From: Apostichopus japonicus
Lineage: Eukaryota; Echinodermata; Holothuroidea; Aspidochirotida; Stichopodidae
Length of the DNA stretch: 64,000 nt
Assembly: GCF_037975245.1 (NCBI RefSeq)
Contig: NC_092583.1
Span: forward strand, 13,855,764-13,919,763
Reading direction: 5' to 3'
Positions within the stretch are counted from its first letter, which is position 1. Every line of letters begins with the position of its first letter. The position numbers were made by a program, and so were the translations under genes. Positions 12,001 to 24,555 of this stretch are shown one piece after another. The notes under the pieces were generated by a model, which did not search any database, was not told the DNA's origin, and saw only the letters and a list, made by a program, of their open reading frames with translations.

Positions 12001-12280
12001 TGTATGAGGGAATTTGGGGTGATTCCATTGCAAAATTTAGATGTAAAAATGTTCTGATGATTTTTGTATCAAGTGGGCTAATGTGTTTTTGTCTCCAATC
12101 TTTGTAAAGAGTTATGATAAGAACCAGAATTAAGGAAGTATCGGTGATATCTGTATAAAGATCATAGTTTTCCAGTTTTAATTGATTATCAGGAGAATTT
12201 GTCGTGTTTTGGGGGGATCCATGGTAACAATATTATAATTGTGTTATTGGTTCAGATGAAGAGGTAATGGGAAAGAAAAA
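9040..12280. other. Non-coding stretch with (TG)n at 11884-11897
   Basis: AT-rich DNA without exon-like or transposon-like structure beyond a short (TG)7 microsatellite. A 35-codon ATG frame at 9250-9357 has a favourable ACAATGT context but no other support. Confidence 0.45.
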
Positions 12281-12290
12281 TCTTTTACAG

Positions 12291-12374
12291 ACACATCGCT
12301 GAAATTTGGTTGATGCGTACGCGGTAGAACTCACGCCCCGGACATTTGGAACCGCCCGGTAAATTAGGCCATCG
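12291..12374 (+). other. Possible non-coding (UTR or lncRNA) exon in a CpG patch
   Basis: An acceptor ATCTTTTACAG ends at 12290 and a strong donor ATCG|GTAAGTGAGG starts at 12375. The 84 bases between contain at least seven CpG (GCGTACGCGG, CGCCCCGG, CCGCCCGG), well above the surroundings. All three plus frames contain stops, so if it is an exon it is untranslated. The CpG density could instead mark a promoter or an unmethylated element. Confidence 0.3.
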
Positions 12375-13368
12375 GTAAGTGAGGTCACATGCACTCTATT
12401 GAGAGGCTTACCCTCATGTTCCTCCTCCGATGTACAAGTTGGTCTCCTGAGGGATAAATCTATGCTGAATTGCGATTGGCTGGTGCTTCTTCTTCCAAAG
12501 TAATCAAATTGGATGGAGACTTCTCTCGTAACTTAATCTTGAAGAGGATGCAAATAAACTTCCATAACAGGTATCGATTGATCATCTGAGAAACGCTGTT
12601 AGGTTCAAATTACTGGAGTCACAACCACAGTAAAAATATCCCAGAATAAACTACTGGCATAAGAGGGAAGAACTTGTGAAATAATATTGTGTTTACAAGA
12701 GCTAGTGTGTTTGCCTTCCCCCCCTGATTTTCAGTGGTTCAAAGTTTTTGTAATGTGGCTCCTTTGTATCGAGTTCACTGTACCATATCGCCTACTGGGC
12801 ATTCAAGAAGATTAAATTACATAAGATATTACGATTATGCAGAAAGAGTGGTCACCGAGACCACATTCCCACCAGTTTAGCAAGAAAAAAAAAAATCAAG
12901 TAGCTAATCATCATATCTAGTTTTGAACCAGGTCGCAGAATTCATCTTCTCGCAACAAAGAATGGGGGGGGGGGAGGGAAATAAAATTTAAAAAAAACTG
13001 GAAAAAGTTTGCATGACAGAAATTTTAAAAGTGGTGTATCTGCTCATGTCATGTATGAAAAAAACATGGAACGGTTGAAATCAGTTCAAAGTGAACTGCA
13101 AACACAAGTGGCATTGAGTGATGGATTTGTTTCTGACTTTGTGTTCACTCGCTTTATCAGAATGAGTGTAATTTTTGTTACTAAGGGAACCCTCCCCCCA
13201 CTCCTTTCCACAGTCTTCTACTTCTTTGACAGTCTGCTCTAGGGCTTGTATTAAACGACAAGCAAACATGTTATGAGTTTCATTGGATGTTAGCTACATA
13301 CATGATTACATCTATAATTTACCACTTACATGACGTAGATGTCACCTTTGACAAGGTACTAACATCCA

Positions 13369-13393
13369 GGGGGAGGGGGGAAGGGGGAGGGGG
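13369..13393 (+). other. G-quadruplex-type motif
   Basis: Four runs of five to six G separated by one or two A. Further G-run clusters of the same kind occur at 13820-13854 (ending in a G12 run), 44799-44845, 55227-55250 and 62947-62968. These are visible motifs; folding is inferred from the general rule of four G3+ runs with short loops. Confidence 0.6.
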
Positions 13394-13509
13394 CTTTTAG
13401 TATAGATTATTGGCATAGGAGTGACTGGTAATTGGTGGTGCGCTATATTTGGGATTGGTTCTACTACCCTGGACTGACTGAAATGTGATGCATTTGACCT
13501 GGGAATCAC

Positions 13510-13581
13510 CTGCTGGGTCAGAGTTAGCCATAGCCACAGACCTTCTATGGGGATATCCCAGATTACTACTTGTCAGTGTTG
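13510..13581 (-). CDS. Candidate 72-nt minus-strand exon
   Basis: On the minus strand an acceptor, TCTCTTGTACAAATGTCTATTTATAG, precedes 13581. The donor CCAGCAG|GTGATT follows 13510. One frame is open throughout (2+23 codons+1), with residues including LGYPHRRSVAMANSDPA. A second donor-like CCCAG|GTCAAA lies 15 bases further on. G+C is higher than in the flanks. No family is recognised. Confidence 0.22.
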
Positions 13582-14844
13582 CTATAAATAGACATTTGTA
13601 CAAGAGACAGTTCGAGATACAATTTGTTAAAAATTCAAACCAATTCTATGCTCTCAAAAGACTGGGATGTTAAGTGTGGTTTAAATATTCATGGAGAACA
13701 ATGTTTTGGTTTATCTTTGTAGGTGGGAAGTCTTAACACGACATCTTAAAATTCATGAAATTTTGTCATCTCAACATCTACATATAGCATTAAATTTATG
13801 AAAGATTCCATAAGGTTGTGGGGAGGGAAGGGGAGTGGAAGTGGGGGGGGGGGGAGAATTGTGAAGTGCAATAAGGACCTGATAACCGACCTTTTCTGTT
13901 GTTCCCAAAATATGTCATTTATTTAGATATATACTATTCTTATATATGACACCTCTCTTGCATTGACTGGTTTTGATCATTTATCAAGTTTTAGCCTGCT
14001 TTTATTTGCAGTACTTGATTGATAACGTTGGTGAATTTATGGATAGCCCTGGCTTAATTTATAGTTTTCATAGTTGTTCACTCAATATCTCCCTCAGTCT
14101 GTGTTTTTTTTAACCATTCACTGGTTTGCCAATCGGTCTTTCTATAGTAAACATATGGTTGTTTAGGTCTATTTGTGTTTTATTCGTTAAGATTGTCTAG
14201 TATGACTTTAATCGGTGTATCTACCTTCTTTGTCAAATGCTAGTAAACTTTACAAGCTTATTTTTTTATGTCCCTCAATAAAAGCACAGTATTTTATGAT
14301 GAGCTGATTCATAAATTTAATGACTTTAATATTGTCGTCTGTAACTAATTAATATACAGAGCCTAGACACAATTTTTGTCCCCAAATCTGTAATCACCAG
14401 TTTGTCCCATTCAGTGCATTCAGGCTTTTGAATGTTGTGCTCTGCATGCTAGCACAACAAAAGGATGCTGTTTGTACACTGTACACAGTGAACGCTATAT
14501 AGTAGCCTAATTAACTGCGTGTGTGTGCTTAAGATTGACCTAAATTATTAGCCAGATATATGTCGCACATGTACAGCCAATAATTCCACATACATTATGT
14601 CCGTTTGTTTGCACGGTGGTGCGCAATCTGCATAGCCCCTTATGGATTGCCCGCAGGCGTCCAAATTCAGGTGGCTGAATCATTCGCAGCCTTTGCAAAA
14701 ACAGATCGTACCTGTTATGTTTTGGGAGAGTTTTGAAGGCAAATTGTTTTGACAGCGGTCTGGTAGACTTAATTGTACGTAGGCATTGCTCACTATTAGT
14801 TCAATGGATTAGAGGCCAAGAAGGAATGAAGGAGATTATTTATA

Positions 14845-14895
14845 TGAAAAAAAAGAAGAAAAAAAGAGAGGGAGAGAGAGAGAGAGAAAAAAAGG
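14845..14895 (+). repeat. Purine (A/G) low-complexity tract
   Basis: A-rich and GA-repeat run containing (GA)7. No coding meaning. Confidence 0.8.
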
Positions 14896-14958
14896 AGGTT
14901 TTAGTCTAATTCTATATTTGATATGCTTTTGCTTGAAAAAGGATCAGATTACAGAATG

Positions 14959-15016
14959 GTGGGCAGCTCAGTGGCTGTCACACTGGTAGCATTGAAAGTG
15001 CTTTGTTTGTATCTCT
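14959..15016 (+). mobile_element. tRNA-like SINE head relic
   Basis: The A-box-like GGGCAGCTCAGTGGCTGT (14961-14978) is followed about 27 bases later by a decayed B box, GTTTGTATCTC (15005-15015). Spacing fits a pol III head. No SINE body matching the other copies follows, so this is a weak call. Confidence 0.35.
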
Positions 15017-15575
15017 ATACCTCATATTTGTTATTTTATGTGGAAAGTGGTGAGTTATCTATATAATTTGTATTGATGAGCGTAATAAAAGTTAATTCTG
15101 GGGATACGTTCATGTAATATCATATATTCGATCACTTTTCTCATAGGATTTTCCCAGTTTGGTCATGAAAAAAAAAATGTTTGTTAGAGTCATTGTCTGT
15201 GGTTAGAGATGGATGCAAATGGATTCAAAGGCAATCAGTTTAGCCCTAGTAACCCTATAAATTTGTGCATGTTGAAATGAGGAGTGGTAATTTGTTAAAG
15301 AAAAGAGGTTCATGTTAGAATCATCTGCTGGCACTAGAAAGAAGAACCAGGTCAGTGTTTATGATCAAGCTCTCAACAAACATCAAATGAATCTGACCTT
15401 ATCTCTACTTCTATACTCTCATGAACTTTCATGAACTTCCACCTTTGAGAGGGCTTTCATTGGAAGCCAGCTTTCCCATATAAGGGAAAGATATGAATGT
15501 GTACAGTAGATGTCCCCCCTCCACCCCCCTCCCCTCTACCATTCCCCTCTTCCTTATGGATTAATTGATCCATTA

Positions 15576-15740
15576 TCATATAGCAAAATGCTATGCAAAA
15601 TGGTCAAGTTGTTATAAGTGCAAATATATACATAGCAGGTTTTGTAACGAAATCACAGTATTTTATAAATTTGTTTTATAAATAAAGAGACAAAGGGCCA
15701 TCAAAACTGCTGCTCAAAATTCGAAACACAAAATCATTCC
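15576..15740 (+). repeat. Dispersed repeat family R3, copy 1
   Basis: Shares an ordered string of motifs with 23001-23158 and 60046-60205: GCAAAATGCTATGCAAAA, a TTGYTATAWWAGTG segment, CAGTATTTTATA-like middle, CAAAACTGCTG, and CAAAATTYGA near the end. Identity between copies is moderate (about two thirds by eye). No inverted ends or coding frame are visible. Confidence 0.6.
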
Positions 15741-16572
15741 CTTGACTTTTTGACTATTTTTATTTTATTTTTTTCAAGATGCTCGTGATAGAAATATCTG
15801 AACCATTTCAAATCCATTCACTTGCCTTTATTTGGCATATTATTGAGTGGATGGTCTTAAAACTTGTGAATTTGCTTTTAATCAGAATATGTAATATTGC
15901 TGCTGAGCATGAACTTGCAGTGATTAGTCTGTGAAGAGAACTATATGCGTGCTTGTCACTGTTCGAGACAAATTTGTTTTCTGTTTCATTTATGGTCCGT
16001 TGTTGTTTATCACTTTAATATTGTGATATCTGTCTTATTGCAAGAACTGGGCTATTTTTATTTCAGGACATTTATTTCTATGATCACTAATGCCTGTCAT
16101 AAAGTTTGCAAGGCTCATTAAGTTTCTATGTAGACTGCATTGACAAATTTTTAATAATTAATGGAATTTTTATTAAGATGTACCTTTCCATTCCTTGTAA
16201 ATATCCATCAGTCTGGTAATGAGGAAATTTTGTTTTGTCATCGATGAAACATCTTAATATAATAGTAGACATGTTTTCATATTCATAATTCAGAGTGTCT
16301 TAATTTTAACAAAGCTTAACAGATGACTTAGAAGTGTAAGGATGACCGTTTAGAAGTTTTTAATGACACGATAGATTACAACTGTCAGTGTGCATGTATC
16401 TCTGTGTATGTGTGTGTATGTGTATGTGTATATGCGTGTTGGTGTTCATGTCTTTTTACACACAGGACCACATTGTATACCATTACTGGTAATTTGTGCA
16501 AAGGGAACAAGGTAAAGCCGAATTGTACTTACCAGCATTTGTACTTACCAAACAACTTAAAGATAGTCAGTA

Positions 16573-16752
16573 TAGGCCCCAAATTATAGCATGCTATAAT
16601 TGCTCGTTGCAAATTGTTCCCAGACATTTTTAAGGAACACACAAGACTGATTGTCCCAGTGAGGAAAATTTCCTCGAAGGTTGTAATTAAAACAGTTTAA
16701 GAATTTTGATCAAAGGTGACCATATTTGAATATCTAGCATATTTGGGGCCAA
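16573..16752. mobile_element. 180-bp MITE candidate with TA flanks
   Basis: The left end TAGGCCCCAAAT and the right end ATTTGGGGCCAA are inverted repeats matching at 11 of 12 positions. TA dinucleotides flank both sides (16571-16572 and 16753-16754), as expected for Tc1/mariner- or similar-type insertion. A perfect 20-bp palindrome, AATTATAGCATGCTATAATT, sits at 16582-16601 inside the left end. There is no coding capacity. Confidence 0.45.
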
Positions 16753-16759
16753 TATAGCA

Positions 16760-18415
16760 TGCCTTTTAAACTGCATTGTAAAAAGAGTAAAAAATCATAA
16801 AAGAAGGTACATCGTAATCCTTCTGTCACAAGGACAAAATTCTGAAAATTATTATCTTAGGAGAATGCGTTATCTTTTTAAAAGAAACAAAAAAATCACC
16901 ATTTGCACATTTTGACACATCTCACTCATCAAAAGGAACAATTTATATTGAAAATGTCTCCGGTGTCCATTTTAGGTTTCCTCTTAACAGAGTAATTACC
17001 AAACATATATTCTATACTTACGGTGGACACACAGCATTCTAATTTCTTTACCTGAATCATCGTTACACTACTTCAGAATCCACTTCATCCCACTCGATGG
17101 GTTGTAAAGCTATCCCATAAATGACTGCCTAATGCCACTATCAGATTTTTTTTGTTACAAAGGCTATTTTTTAACGCTAATTGCAAGTTTAATATTGGTA
17201 GAAGCCGGTTCTTTTTGTTTTCACTTGGCTGTTGTCTGTCATGTAAATAAAGAATCAGAAGTTTCCAAAACAAAATTTCCCATAAAAGTCAGTTTAATTG
17301 CTGATCTTGCCATTTTAATGTCTTAATACTTTGACAATATTTTCAAAATTTTTAATACAGGGATTTATAAGAAAGTGAAACTTGCTGAGAATCCAAGTTT
17401 AATATGTGTCATACATGCATAAATAGAGCAACATATACTTGCATGAAGATACAGGTGTGTTGCAAGTTAGTTACAACTTCTCCTTCACATCTATATGTTG
17501 GATATGTGTGTAGTACATACGTATATATACATATATATGGGATATATATCTGGAATAATTTATTTATGGGACATACATATACATCTGAAACACATGTGGT
17601 ACATATTTTATTCGTTTTGATTAAACTATTAATATTTTAGAAATTAGGAGAAGTGAAATTTATGCAAAAATCACACAAATCTCTTAGTAGGTTTATATTG
17701 CACACTACGGTCACAGATTCAGGGTATTATCACAGATAAAATCACAAACTTTCATTTCCAAATATTTACAATGCTCAGCTAGTAGTGTTCACCTGTTAGA
17801 TGTTTATTGGTGGATTTCATCATGAATCGTCATCATTGTAGAAGATCAGAGAACACATCCCTGTTTATTATCTGGTCAGTGTATACATACTTTATTGATT
17901 TTTGTGAACTCCACCTGAGACAAGTTGAAATTTCTTTTGATGTGTCCATTTGTGATAGATGATTACCATGAAGATGGCTGTAAATCTAAATTTCAAAACT
18001 TATTTTATATGAAGGCTTTATAGTTTGTCCAAAGACTGTGTAAAGTCATAGATGTTACTGCACATCAAGAAAGCTAGCCAGGTCTATGAGAAGCATTGTT
18101 GCATTAGTTTGAAGGCCCAGTGAATGCATCTATACTTCTAGGCAATAAACTTGTTTCCAATAAAGGAGTTCTTTGATGGGTGTGAAAACTGTTCAAAAAT
18201 CAACAGCCTTGGATTTATAATATATTTATATGCTACAACAATGTATGTCTCATAACATAAGGCTTGGCAAAACCTTGACAGTTTATATTCCATATGGAGA
18301 TATCAGGAAATATGATAAGAACTTGTTTAATCAGTCTGGTGCAATATGTATTCTTAGGATCACTCCCTGCACTCTGTATTCATCATTAACTTGACTTTGT
18401 ACCCCTCACCCCAAC
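16760..18415. other. Non-coding stretch, TA/TACATA-rich at 17500-17580
   Basis: Simple-sequence TATATACATA runs make chance open frames at 17404-17640. Tandem donor-like sites on the minus strand near 16505-16525 (two GTAAGTAC) have no matching exon. Nothing else is supportable. Confidence 0.45.
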
Positions 18416-18424
18416 ACTTTTGTC

Positions 18425-18705
18425 AGACCCAATGCTCCGTACCAGAATCCAGGCTGTGTATCGGAACCCACGCTCAGTATCAGACCCCCATGCTCAGTAT
18501 CAGACCCCCATGCTCAGTATCAGACCCCCATGCTTCTTTTTCAGACGCCATGTTCCGTATCAGACCCCATGCTCATTATCAGACCGCATGCTCGAGGCTT
18601 GTATCAGACATGCCCACATGCTCAGTATCAGACCCCATGCTTAAGATCCCCATGCTAGGAATATAGACCCCCATGCTCTGTTTCAGACCCCACACATGCT
18701 CCATA
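18425..18705 (+). repeat. 20-bp minisatellite (CTCAGTATCAGACCCCCATG)
   Basis: Three near-perfect 20-bp units at about 18473-18532 are flanked on both sides by degenerate units (CGTATCAGACCCCATGCT, TCATTATCAGACCGCATGCT and similar), about a dozen in all. The array edges are more diverged than the centre, typical of a minisatellite. Two overlapping open frames across it simply translate the repeat and are not genes. Confidence 0.9.
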
Positions 18706-18719
18706 TCAGACCATTGTTT

Positions 18720-20740
18720 AGGAACTTGAGATTCTTTACAAGAAGAAGCCACGCAACCGTAAACCGCTATTGTGTCAAATTATGCGCCTAAAAAAGTGGA
18801 GTTAAAGGTCTCTGCTGATCACTGGATCAACTGGAACTTGCAATTTACATTACTTATTTAACAAAGAATGCAGGGGTTCAACACTGTGCTGATGGTGTAA
18901 TGTAAACAGGGCCTCAGTGATATTATCAAGGTCACCAAGAAGACCTTTATGTTATCCATTATTAATTGTAACCATTTGTTGTCAAAATAAAGTAAAAAGT
19001 ATTCAATAATAATATGCTGTACCACATGGTATGACACAGTGGCATGGAAGCTATGGGATGTTGACATCATTCAACAATATGGAACCCAGGGTGACCTCAA
19101 CTTCCAAATAGTAAAACAGGTCTTTCAACTTGATGTATTTGAGTAAATTTGTTTATATGTTTATAAAAGCAATGGTAAAGTGTGGCATTATACATTCAAG
19201 GGGATTACTTACAAGTAAACATCTAAAAAAGCCTTATAGTCTAGTAGGTCTGCATCCAACCATGCAAAGCTGAATATGAAAATCCAGTTTACTGAATTCT
19301 GTGGTGTATCTTTCTCCGCTACCAATCTCATTAGCTGTGTGTGTTTGATTAATACCAACTTTACCCATCTACGTCATGGTAGCCTGAATTGAGTGTAACA
19401 GAAACTTAGGCTGCAGTCGATCAAAATAGAAACACCCCCCTCTTGTTGAATTGGAAGCCACCCAACATGATGATGTAATCCATAAGCCCCTTAGAACTTG
19501 AACTAACTGTAGCTGTTAGCAGGCGTACAAGTAATCAAGGTAGAAGCTTACAGTAGGTCTTAGTATAACATTAGTAGCGTAGTCAGAGACCTAGTTCTGA
19601 TAGAGTTATGCTATCAGGCCTAGTCTGAGAGACATTGCGATTGAAGGTGTGTAGTAGTATGTGTGATCATAGGCATTGTTTTTCACACTTATTACTGTTG
19701 CCACTAGTCTGCTAGTCACACCGATTATCAGCTGTTCTTTGAACAAGGAGAACTTCATTGGTAATGAATATGCATTACAATGCGTTCTCTCATTGACTTG
19801 TTTAAATCAAGAGGCACAGCGTAACAAATATATGAATGAAATCTGTCTTCAGCAGAGAAATGTTTTCATACTTTTGATCATTTATTTCTTAATTAATGAA
19901 AAGTTTTGCAAAAATGACACCTCATTTTTCATGGTTTGTCAGATGAGCAGCTTAAAATGAAGTTCTGTGTATTGAAAATGAACAGTTTTATGTATTTCCT
20001 TTTTTGAAAGGCACAGAATCACGTGAAGTAGTCAAAATATTGAAAACCTTGTAAACGTACAAATCCCTTTAAGTAAAACATGAAGAAACTTGATGGCGAA
20101 ATCCTCATTAGTGCACGAACCTTCTTCAGATTAATAAATGGTCAAAACCTTAAAAAAAGGAAAGAAAAAAGTGTGCATTGTTACTATTGAATGTTGCTTT
20201 CACTTAAACTGTGGCACGGAATCTTGCAAAGTCCATTGACTTTCTCCTCTTCTTTAATTTGAAGTGGAGAGTGATTACTCAAACCAATTGATTGAACGGT
20301 CTCGTTTAATTATATAGGATTCGAGCATATTGAAAATTTAACAAAATCAATGCAAGTATAGTAGGAGCCTTTTAAAGCTGAAAGATCGAGACTCTCTTGG
20401 AAAGTTCAGTTTTGTTTAGCTCTTTTATTGTAATCCATTTTCCCTTTTGTCTCTCTCTTCAAAGACATGACTACTCAAGTTTGTATAAAGCTGTGAATCA
20501 CCTTTGCCAGTTCAATAAAACAAATCACAAAGAAAATTTTGATCTTAGTTGGCAAATAAAAGCCTGGGGCGGCAATTTGGTAGTATAATGGTGATAAACA
20601 ATCACCCAAGAGAAACAAAATATAAAAAGAGGGGGGGAAAAAATACTGTGTTCACAATTGGCCAGGCAAAAATAGTTTTGTTACCATAATTATAGTGCTG
20701 TGATCATGAAGAACTAAGTGTATAATAAACCTGAAAAAAT
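18720..20740. other. Non-coding stretch
   Basis: AT-rich. The open frame at 19676-19960 has no ATG or splice support. No repeat recognised elsewhere in the window was seen here. Confidence 0.45.
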
Positions 20741-20747
20741 CATAAAA

Positions 20748-20924
20748 AACCTAGTTTTCTACTAGGTTGGCAGTTTAGTGTACATATTACTAGTGGGGGC
20801 CTCTTCACTGTCATGGCTGATAGGTGATTTATGGCACCTTTTGTGCCATTGGAAGTTAGGTATGTGTCAAGGAAAAGACTACAAAGGTCAAGAGGTTTCA
20901 GACACTCCTGGGATATGACCTTTG
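20748..20924. other. Two inverted repeats, one of AGGTCA type
   Basis: An 8-bp stem with 5-base loop, AACCTAGT-TTTCT-ACTAGGTT, lies at 20748-20768. A separate 9-bp perfect inverted repeat, CAAAGGTCA (20882-20890) and TGACCTTTG (20916-20924), has 25 bases between the arms. Each arm of the second contains an AGGTCA half-site. Function is unknown. Confidence 0.6.
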
Positions 20925-21255
20925 ACATTTGGCTGTTGTAGAGGCCATAGGTGGCAGTTGTTTGGTTCAGTAGATGCTAGAGATTGCCACCATTAGCAGT
21001 TCAGGTCCCAGCTATTTTAGTAGTATTGAGTAATAGTAGTAAGAAGTATTAAGTTTTTTAATATCTGACATATCTAAAATATACTTGGGTATGTGTAGTT
21101 TAAATTATATAGTAAAAACTATAAAAATATGTAGATGATAGTCAAACTAGTTAGTGGGTGATGTAGCGGGGAGAAATTAGATTATATCTGGCCTGCTAGA
21201 AACTGACAGTTGCAATCTTACATGCCTAGCATGTTGATAACACTAGAGTACATAT

Positions 21256-22990
21256 ACACACACACACAGGTTGCTATTGCCATTGGTTACTATTGTTAGG
21301 CCATAGCAGCCAACTCTTTCCATGCTAACACACCTTTGAGGAAGTTGGCAGGGATCTATAGGCCTTTTGGTACCCATCCATCCTGGTTGGCATTTATATG
21401 CAAAGTTTAATTAAGTCTCAAACTGACTTGATGAATAATCATGTTGCTTCTACCACATAATTCTGATGTATGCACATGACAGTTGGTTACTTTTCTGCAG
21501 AAAAATACCAGGAAATTGAGTTGTGTGTGGCACTAACACTAATTTTTAGTCCAGGCTGATGGTAGGGTTCAGTGTCCATGCATAGAACCTAACTAGGGGT
21601 CAAAAAGCAAGACCACTGCTATTAAAACAGAAAGGATGGTTTCATGGTATCAAAGTATATGTAATATATTATGCCTATAAAAATAAGCATATATATGCAT
21701 AGTTTTCAGTGAGTGACATACTGTACTGGTGATATATATGTGTGGCGTGAAAAGAAATTAAAACAATTTCTAGGAACTGAAGAAATGGATTAATATATCC
21801 AATATATGAATTGTGGTATAGTTTATTGTGACATACCTTGTTTTGGTAGTATTTGTACTCAAATTACAAAAAAAGAAAAAGGTCAAAAACCATACCATTA
21901 CTTAAATTAACAAAGAAGTACCTTTGCTTTTGTTGTCACGTTGAGGTATAAATCGTCCATCTTGAATGCCTGGTATTCAGTTATCAATATATATACATTT
22001 CAACAACTAATATTGAGTTTGATCTTGTACTCAGCTTTTTATTTATTTTTTTTATTTAATTGCTCTACTTTTCAAGTGTAAACCAAATTTGTGATATGAA
22101 ATCGATCCGGTAAAGAGATTTCATGTCCAAATTACCTCTACCAGCAATTTTCTCATAGTTTTAATGTTCTTTTCTCAAAGGTTTGAAATCGAAAGATTAA
22201 ATTAATCTTTTGTAACTAAGTAGGACAGCTAAATATTTTGGTGTCACTGAGCGAAATTTTGGTGGTTGTCTTTGACTATATAATATGTCTAACATATGAT
22301 ACGACTTAAAATTGTGACGAAAAAAGTTTTTTTTATTTTGTAGTTTTTCTTTTATTATAAGGGAAATGGAGTTTGACGTGCCATTTCCAATCAAGCCACA
22401 TTTGTTAGGAGCAAACCTAAATTTTAACCTGTTCCGGCTTATAACAAAAGTGGTGAACACAATATAATTTGCAAAGTCTTTGTACCCAAAGTGTTCAGCG
22501 ACATTCAGAACTGGGATGGAATTATGGCCCCCTTATCAATGACATCACCTGACCTGACATGGTCAAATCTAGGTTACAATAGTTTTCAACTTCAACACAT
22601 AATCCTCACGAAAAATGCTAATTTAAAAATAAAAAATAATATATAATTATAGTTCATTAATACTGAATTTTAATAAATTCTGTGAAAATTGGACAAAACC
22701 TCTACCCCTTGCATCATTTGATGGCATCATTCCTATCATTTTTACATAGACAACACAAGCCACAATGTTTCTTTATTATCTGACTCTACTTCCATTCCTG
22801 TCACTGATATCACTTGTATTAGTAATGTTTCCACTAAATGTAGTAAGGTTAGGCCTAATGTTAACACTGTAATGCTTTTCTATTATAGCTTCTGTGAAGT
22901 GTGGAACAAACAGGTATAGTCAGTTCCATGTTATAAAGCACCCTTTGTGGATGTAAGGAAATCTACAGGAATTCTACAGGAAATAACAAT
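21256..22990. other. Non-coding stretch with short (CA)n at 21256-21268
   Basis: AT-rich. A strong acceptor-like site, CTTTTCTATTATAG, ends at 22888, followed 25 bases later by ACAG|GTATAG. An exon that short is not convincing. Nothing else supportable. Confidence 0.4.
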
Positions 22991-23000
22991 TTATTGTTGT

Positions 23001-23158
23001 TGCATTGCAAAATGCTATAGAAACTTATCAAATTGCTATATTAGTGTAAAGATGGCATAGCAGTTTTATGCATAGGAGATATTGTATTATATAGGAGAAA
23101 ACAAAATTCATAACCTTCAAAACTGCTGTACAAAATTTGAATACTAGATTATTTCCTG
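23001..23158 (+). repeat. Dispersed repeat family R3, copy 2
   Basis: Contains GCAAAATGCTATAGAAA, AATTGCTATATTAGTGTAAA, TATGCATAGGAGA and TTCAAAACTGCTGTACAAAA in the same order and orientation as 15576-15740 and 60046-60205. It shares the GTGTAAAG and GCATAGGA segments specifically with the 60-kb copy. Confidence 0.65.
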
Positions 23159-23335
23159 TTGTACAATCTATAAAATTATATTTCATAAGAATATCAAAAA
23201 TTTGATAATGCTATTAAACTCCATCTATACATGTGCAACCTACTTAAACCAACATTTGAAGCTTGGCCTAGTTACCACAACAAACATAATGTTATTGTAC
23301 TCATTAACTCATTGCTGATATGAAACCCTTTATGG

Positions 23336-23440
23336 TTACCTTGCCTTAGGCAGGCAAGTAACCTATGCAGTCAAGATGGCGTGCATGTGTATGTGATGCC
23401 CTAGCCTGTAAACACGATATCTCAAGGTAGGCAACCTCTG
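23336..23440 (+). repeat. Satellite-element head (relative of 5695-6420)
   Basis: GTTACCTTGCCTTAGGCAGG...GTGCATGTGTATGTGATG is followed by CCTGTAAACACGATATCTCA, which matches CTTGTAAACACAATATCTCA at 45285-45304. The GCAGGCAAGTAACC/GGTTACCTTGCCT pair also forms a hairpin. The element is truncated: only the start of one satellite unit follows before unrelated sequence. Confidence 0.65.
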
Positions 23441-24555
23441 TCTTTCAATTAATTTTTTGGAGATTTTTACTTGTAAATGTTTAATGAAGTAGGAAGAAAG
23501 AGGTGGTGAGAAAATTAGCCCCATCCCAGTGACAAACAGGTCAAGGTTAATTAACTTGGTACCTGGCAAATAAATTATATATTCTGTGATAATTGGCAAG
23601 TCTGTGTTGCTAATACCACTATAGTAAATAAACATATGAGGCTCATCAATTAAAATGACTGGACTATTTAGACTAACAGGAAGACCATAAGGTAGGTCTG
23701 TTCCTAACATGTTCCACAAAAACTCATTTGAAAACAAAAAGACTTTATATGGCCTCAAATGACAGGTTAACAATCCATTACAAATTTGTCAAGGGCATGA
23801 TATATGGTGAACATTGCATGTCACACAAGATAGCTGTGTTGTTGATACAAAGTAAAAAAACATCATGGTTTTTTGGTTGAGTCATATACGAAAGCATTAA
23901 ATTAACATAAATATTTAGGCCTGCACTGAGGATCCCTATGGCCATAGTTAATTTGAGCCTTAAAGAGAGAGAGCATTTCCGGAGAAATTCCAACAAATTT
24001 TTAAAGCTGAATACCAATAAAACTGGATTACCTATAAAACGTTACCATCACTCAAGTGTTTCCTCTGGTTATATCAAGACTAAAATTCTGACTCTGGTCA
24101 TCCTCTATTTAAGGACATTTCTATGTACTTTGCTCCTTCCTCTCTTAACTCTCTCCGTTTGCACACGTGCATTTTCTCAGATGAGCAACGTTTTTTGTTA
24201 AACAATGTATTGCTGAAGATTTTAACCATAAATAGGAAAATTAGTATGTTGTAAAATAATTGTGTGAACAAATAATGCAATCTTTTTTCAACATTTTTTT
24301 TGTGTACATTTTTTAACATTTTCTGTTTAGTGGAAACAGTACACGATACCTGAATAAATGAATTGCTTCGTCCTACATTGGAGTAGCATAGAAAACAAAC
24401 AAGCAAGTGAAGTCAATGTGCATTGCCTTAAGGAAACGCTGTAATATTTTTTTGGATTTTTTTTTGGTGCAATCATACTTTCCATGAAGAGTGATATAGG
24501 TTTTGCCTCTAAGATACACAGAGCCATATCACAGTGTGTAGTACTGTAAACTTAC

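Noticed and set aside
18391-18666. Two overlapping 74-91-codon frames with Gln/Pro/Cys-repeat protein
   Set aside because: They translate the 20-bp minisatellite in two frames; a repeat not divisible by three keeps frames open without coding.
19676-19960. 94-codon plus frame
   Set aside because: Starts at TTG, has no acceptor, and has AT-driven Ile/Leu/Asn composition.
23363-23773. Longest open frame in the window (136 codons, minus strand)
   Set aside because: No ATG-supported start with upstream context, no splice sites at its edges, and its last ~25 codons run through the satellite-element head. Length is within reach of chance for 64 kb in six frames.
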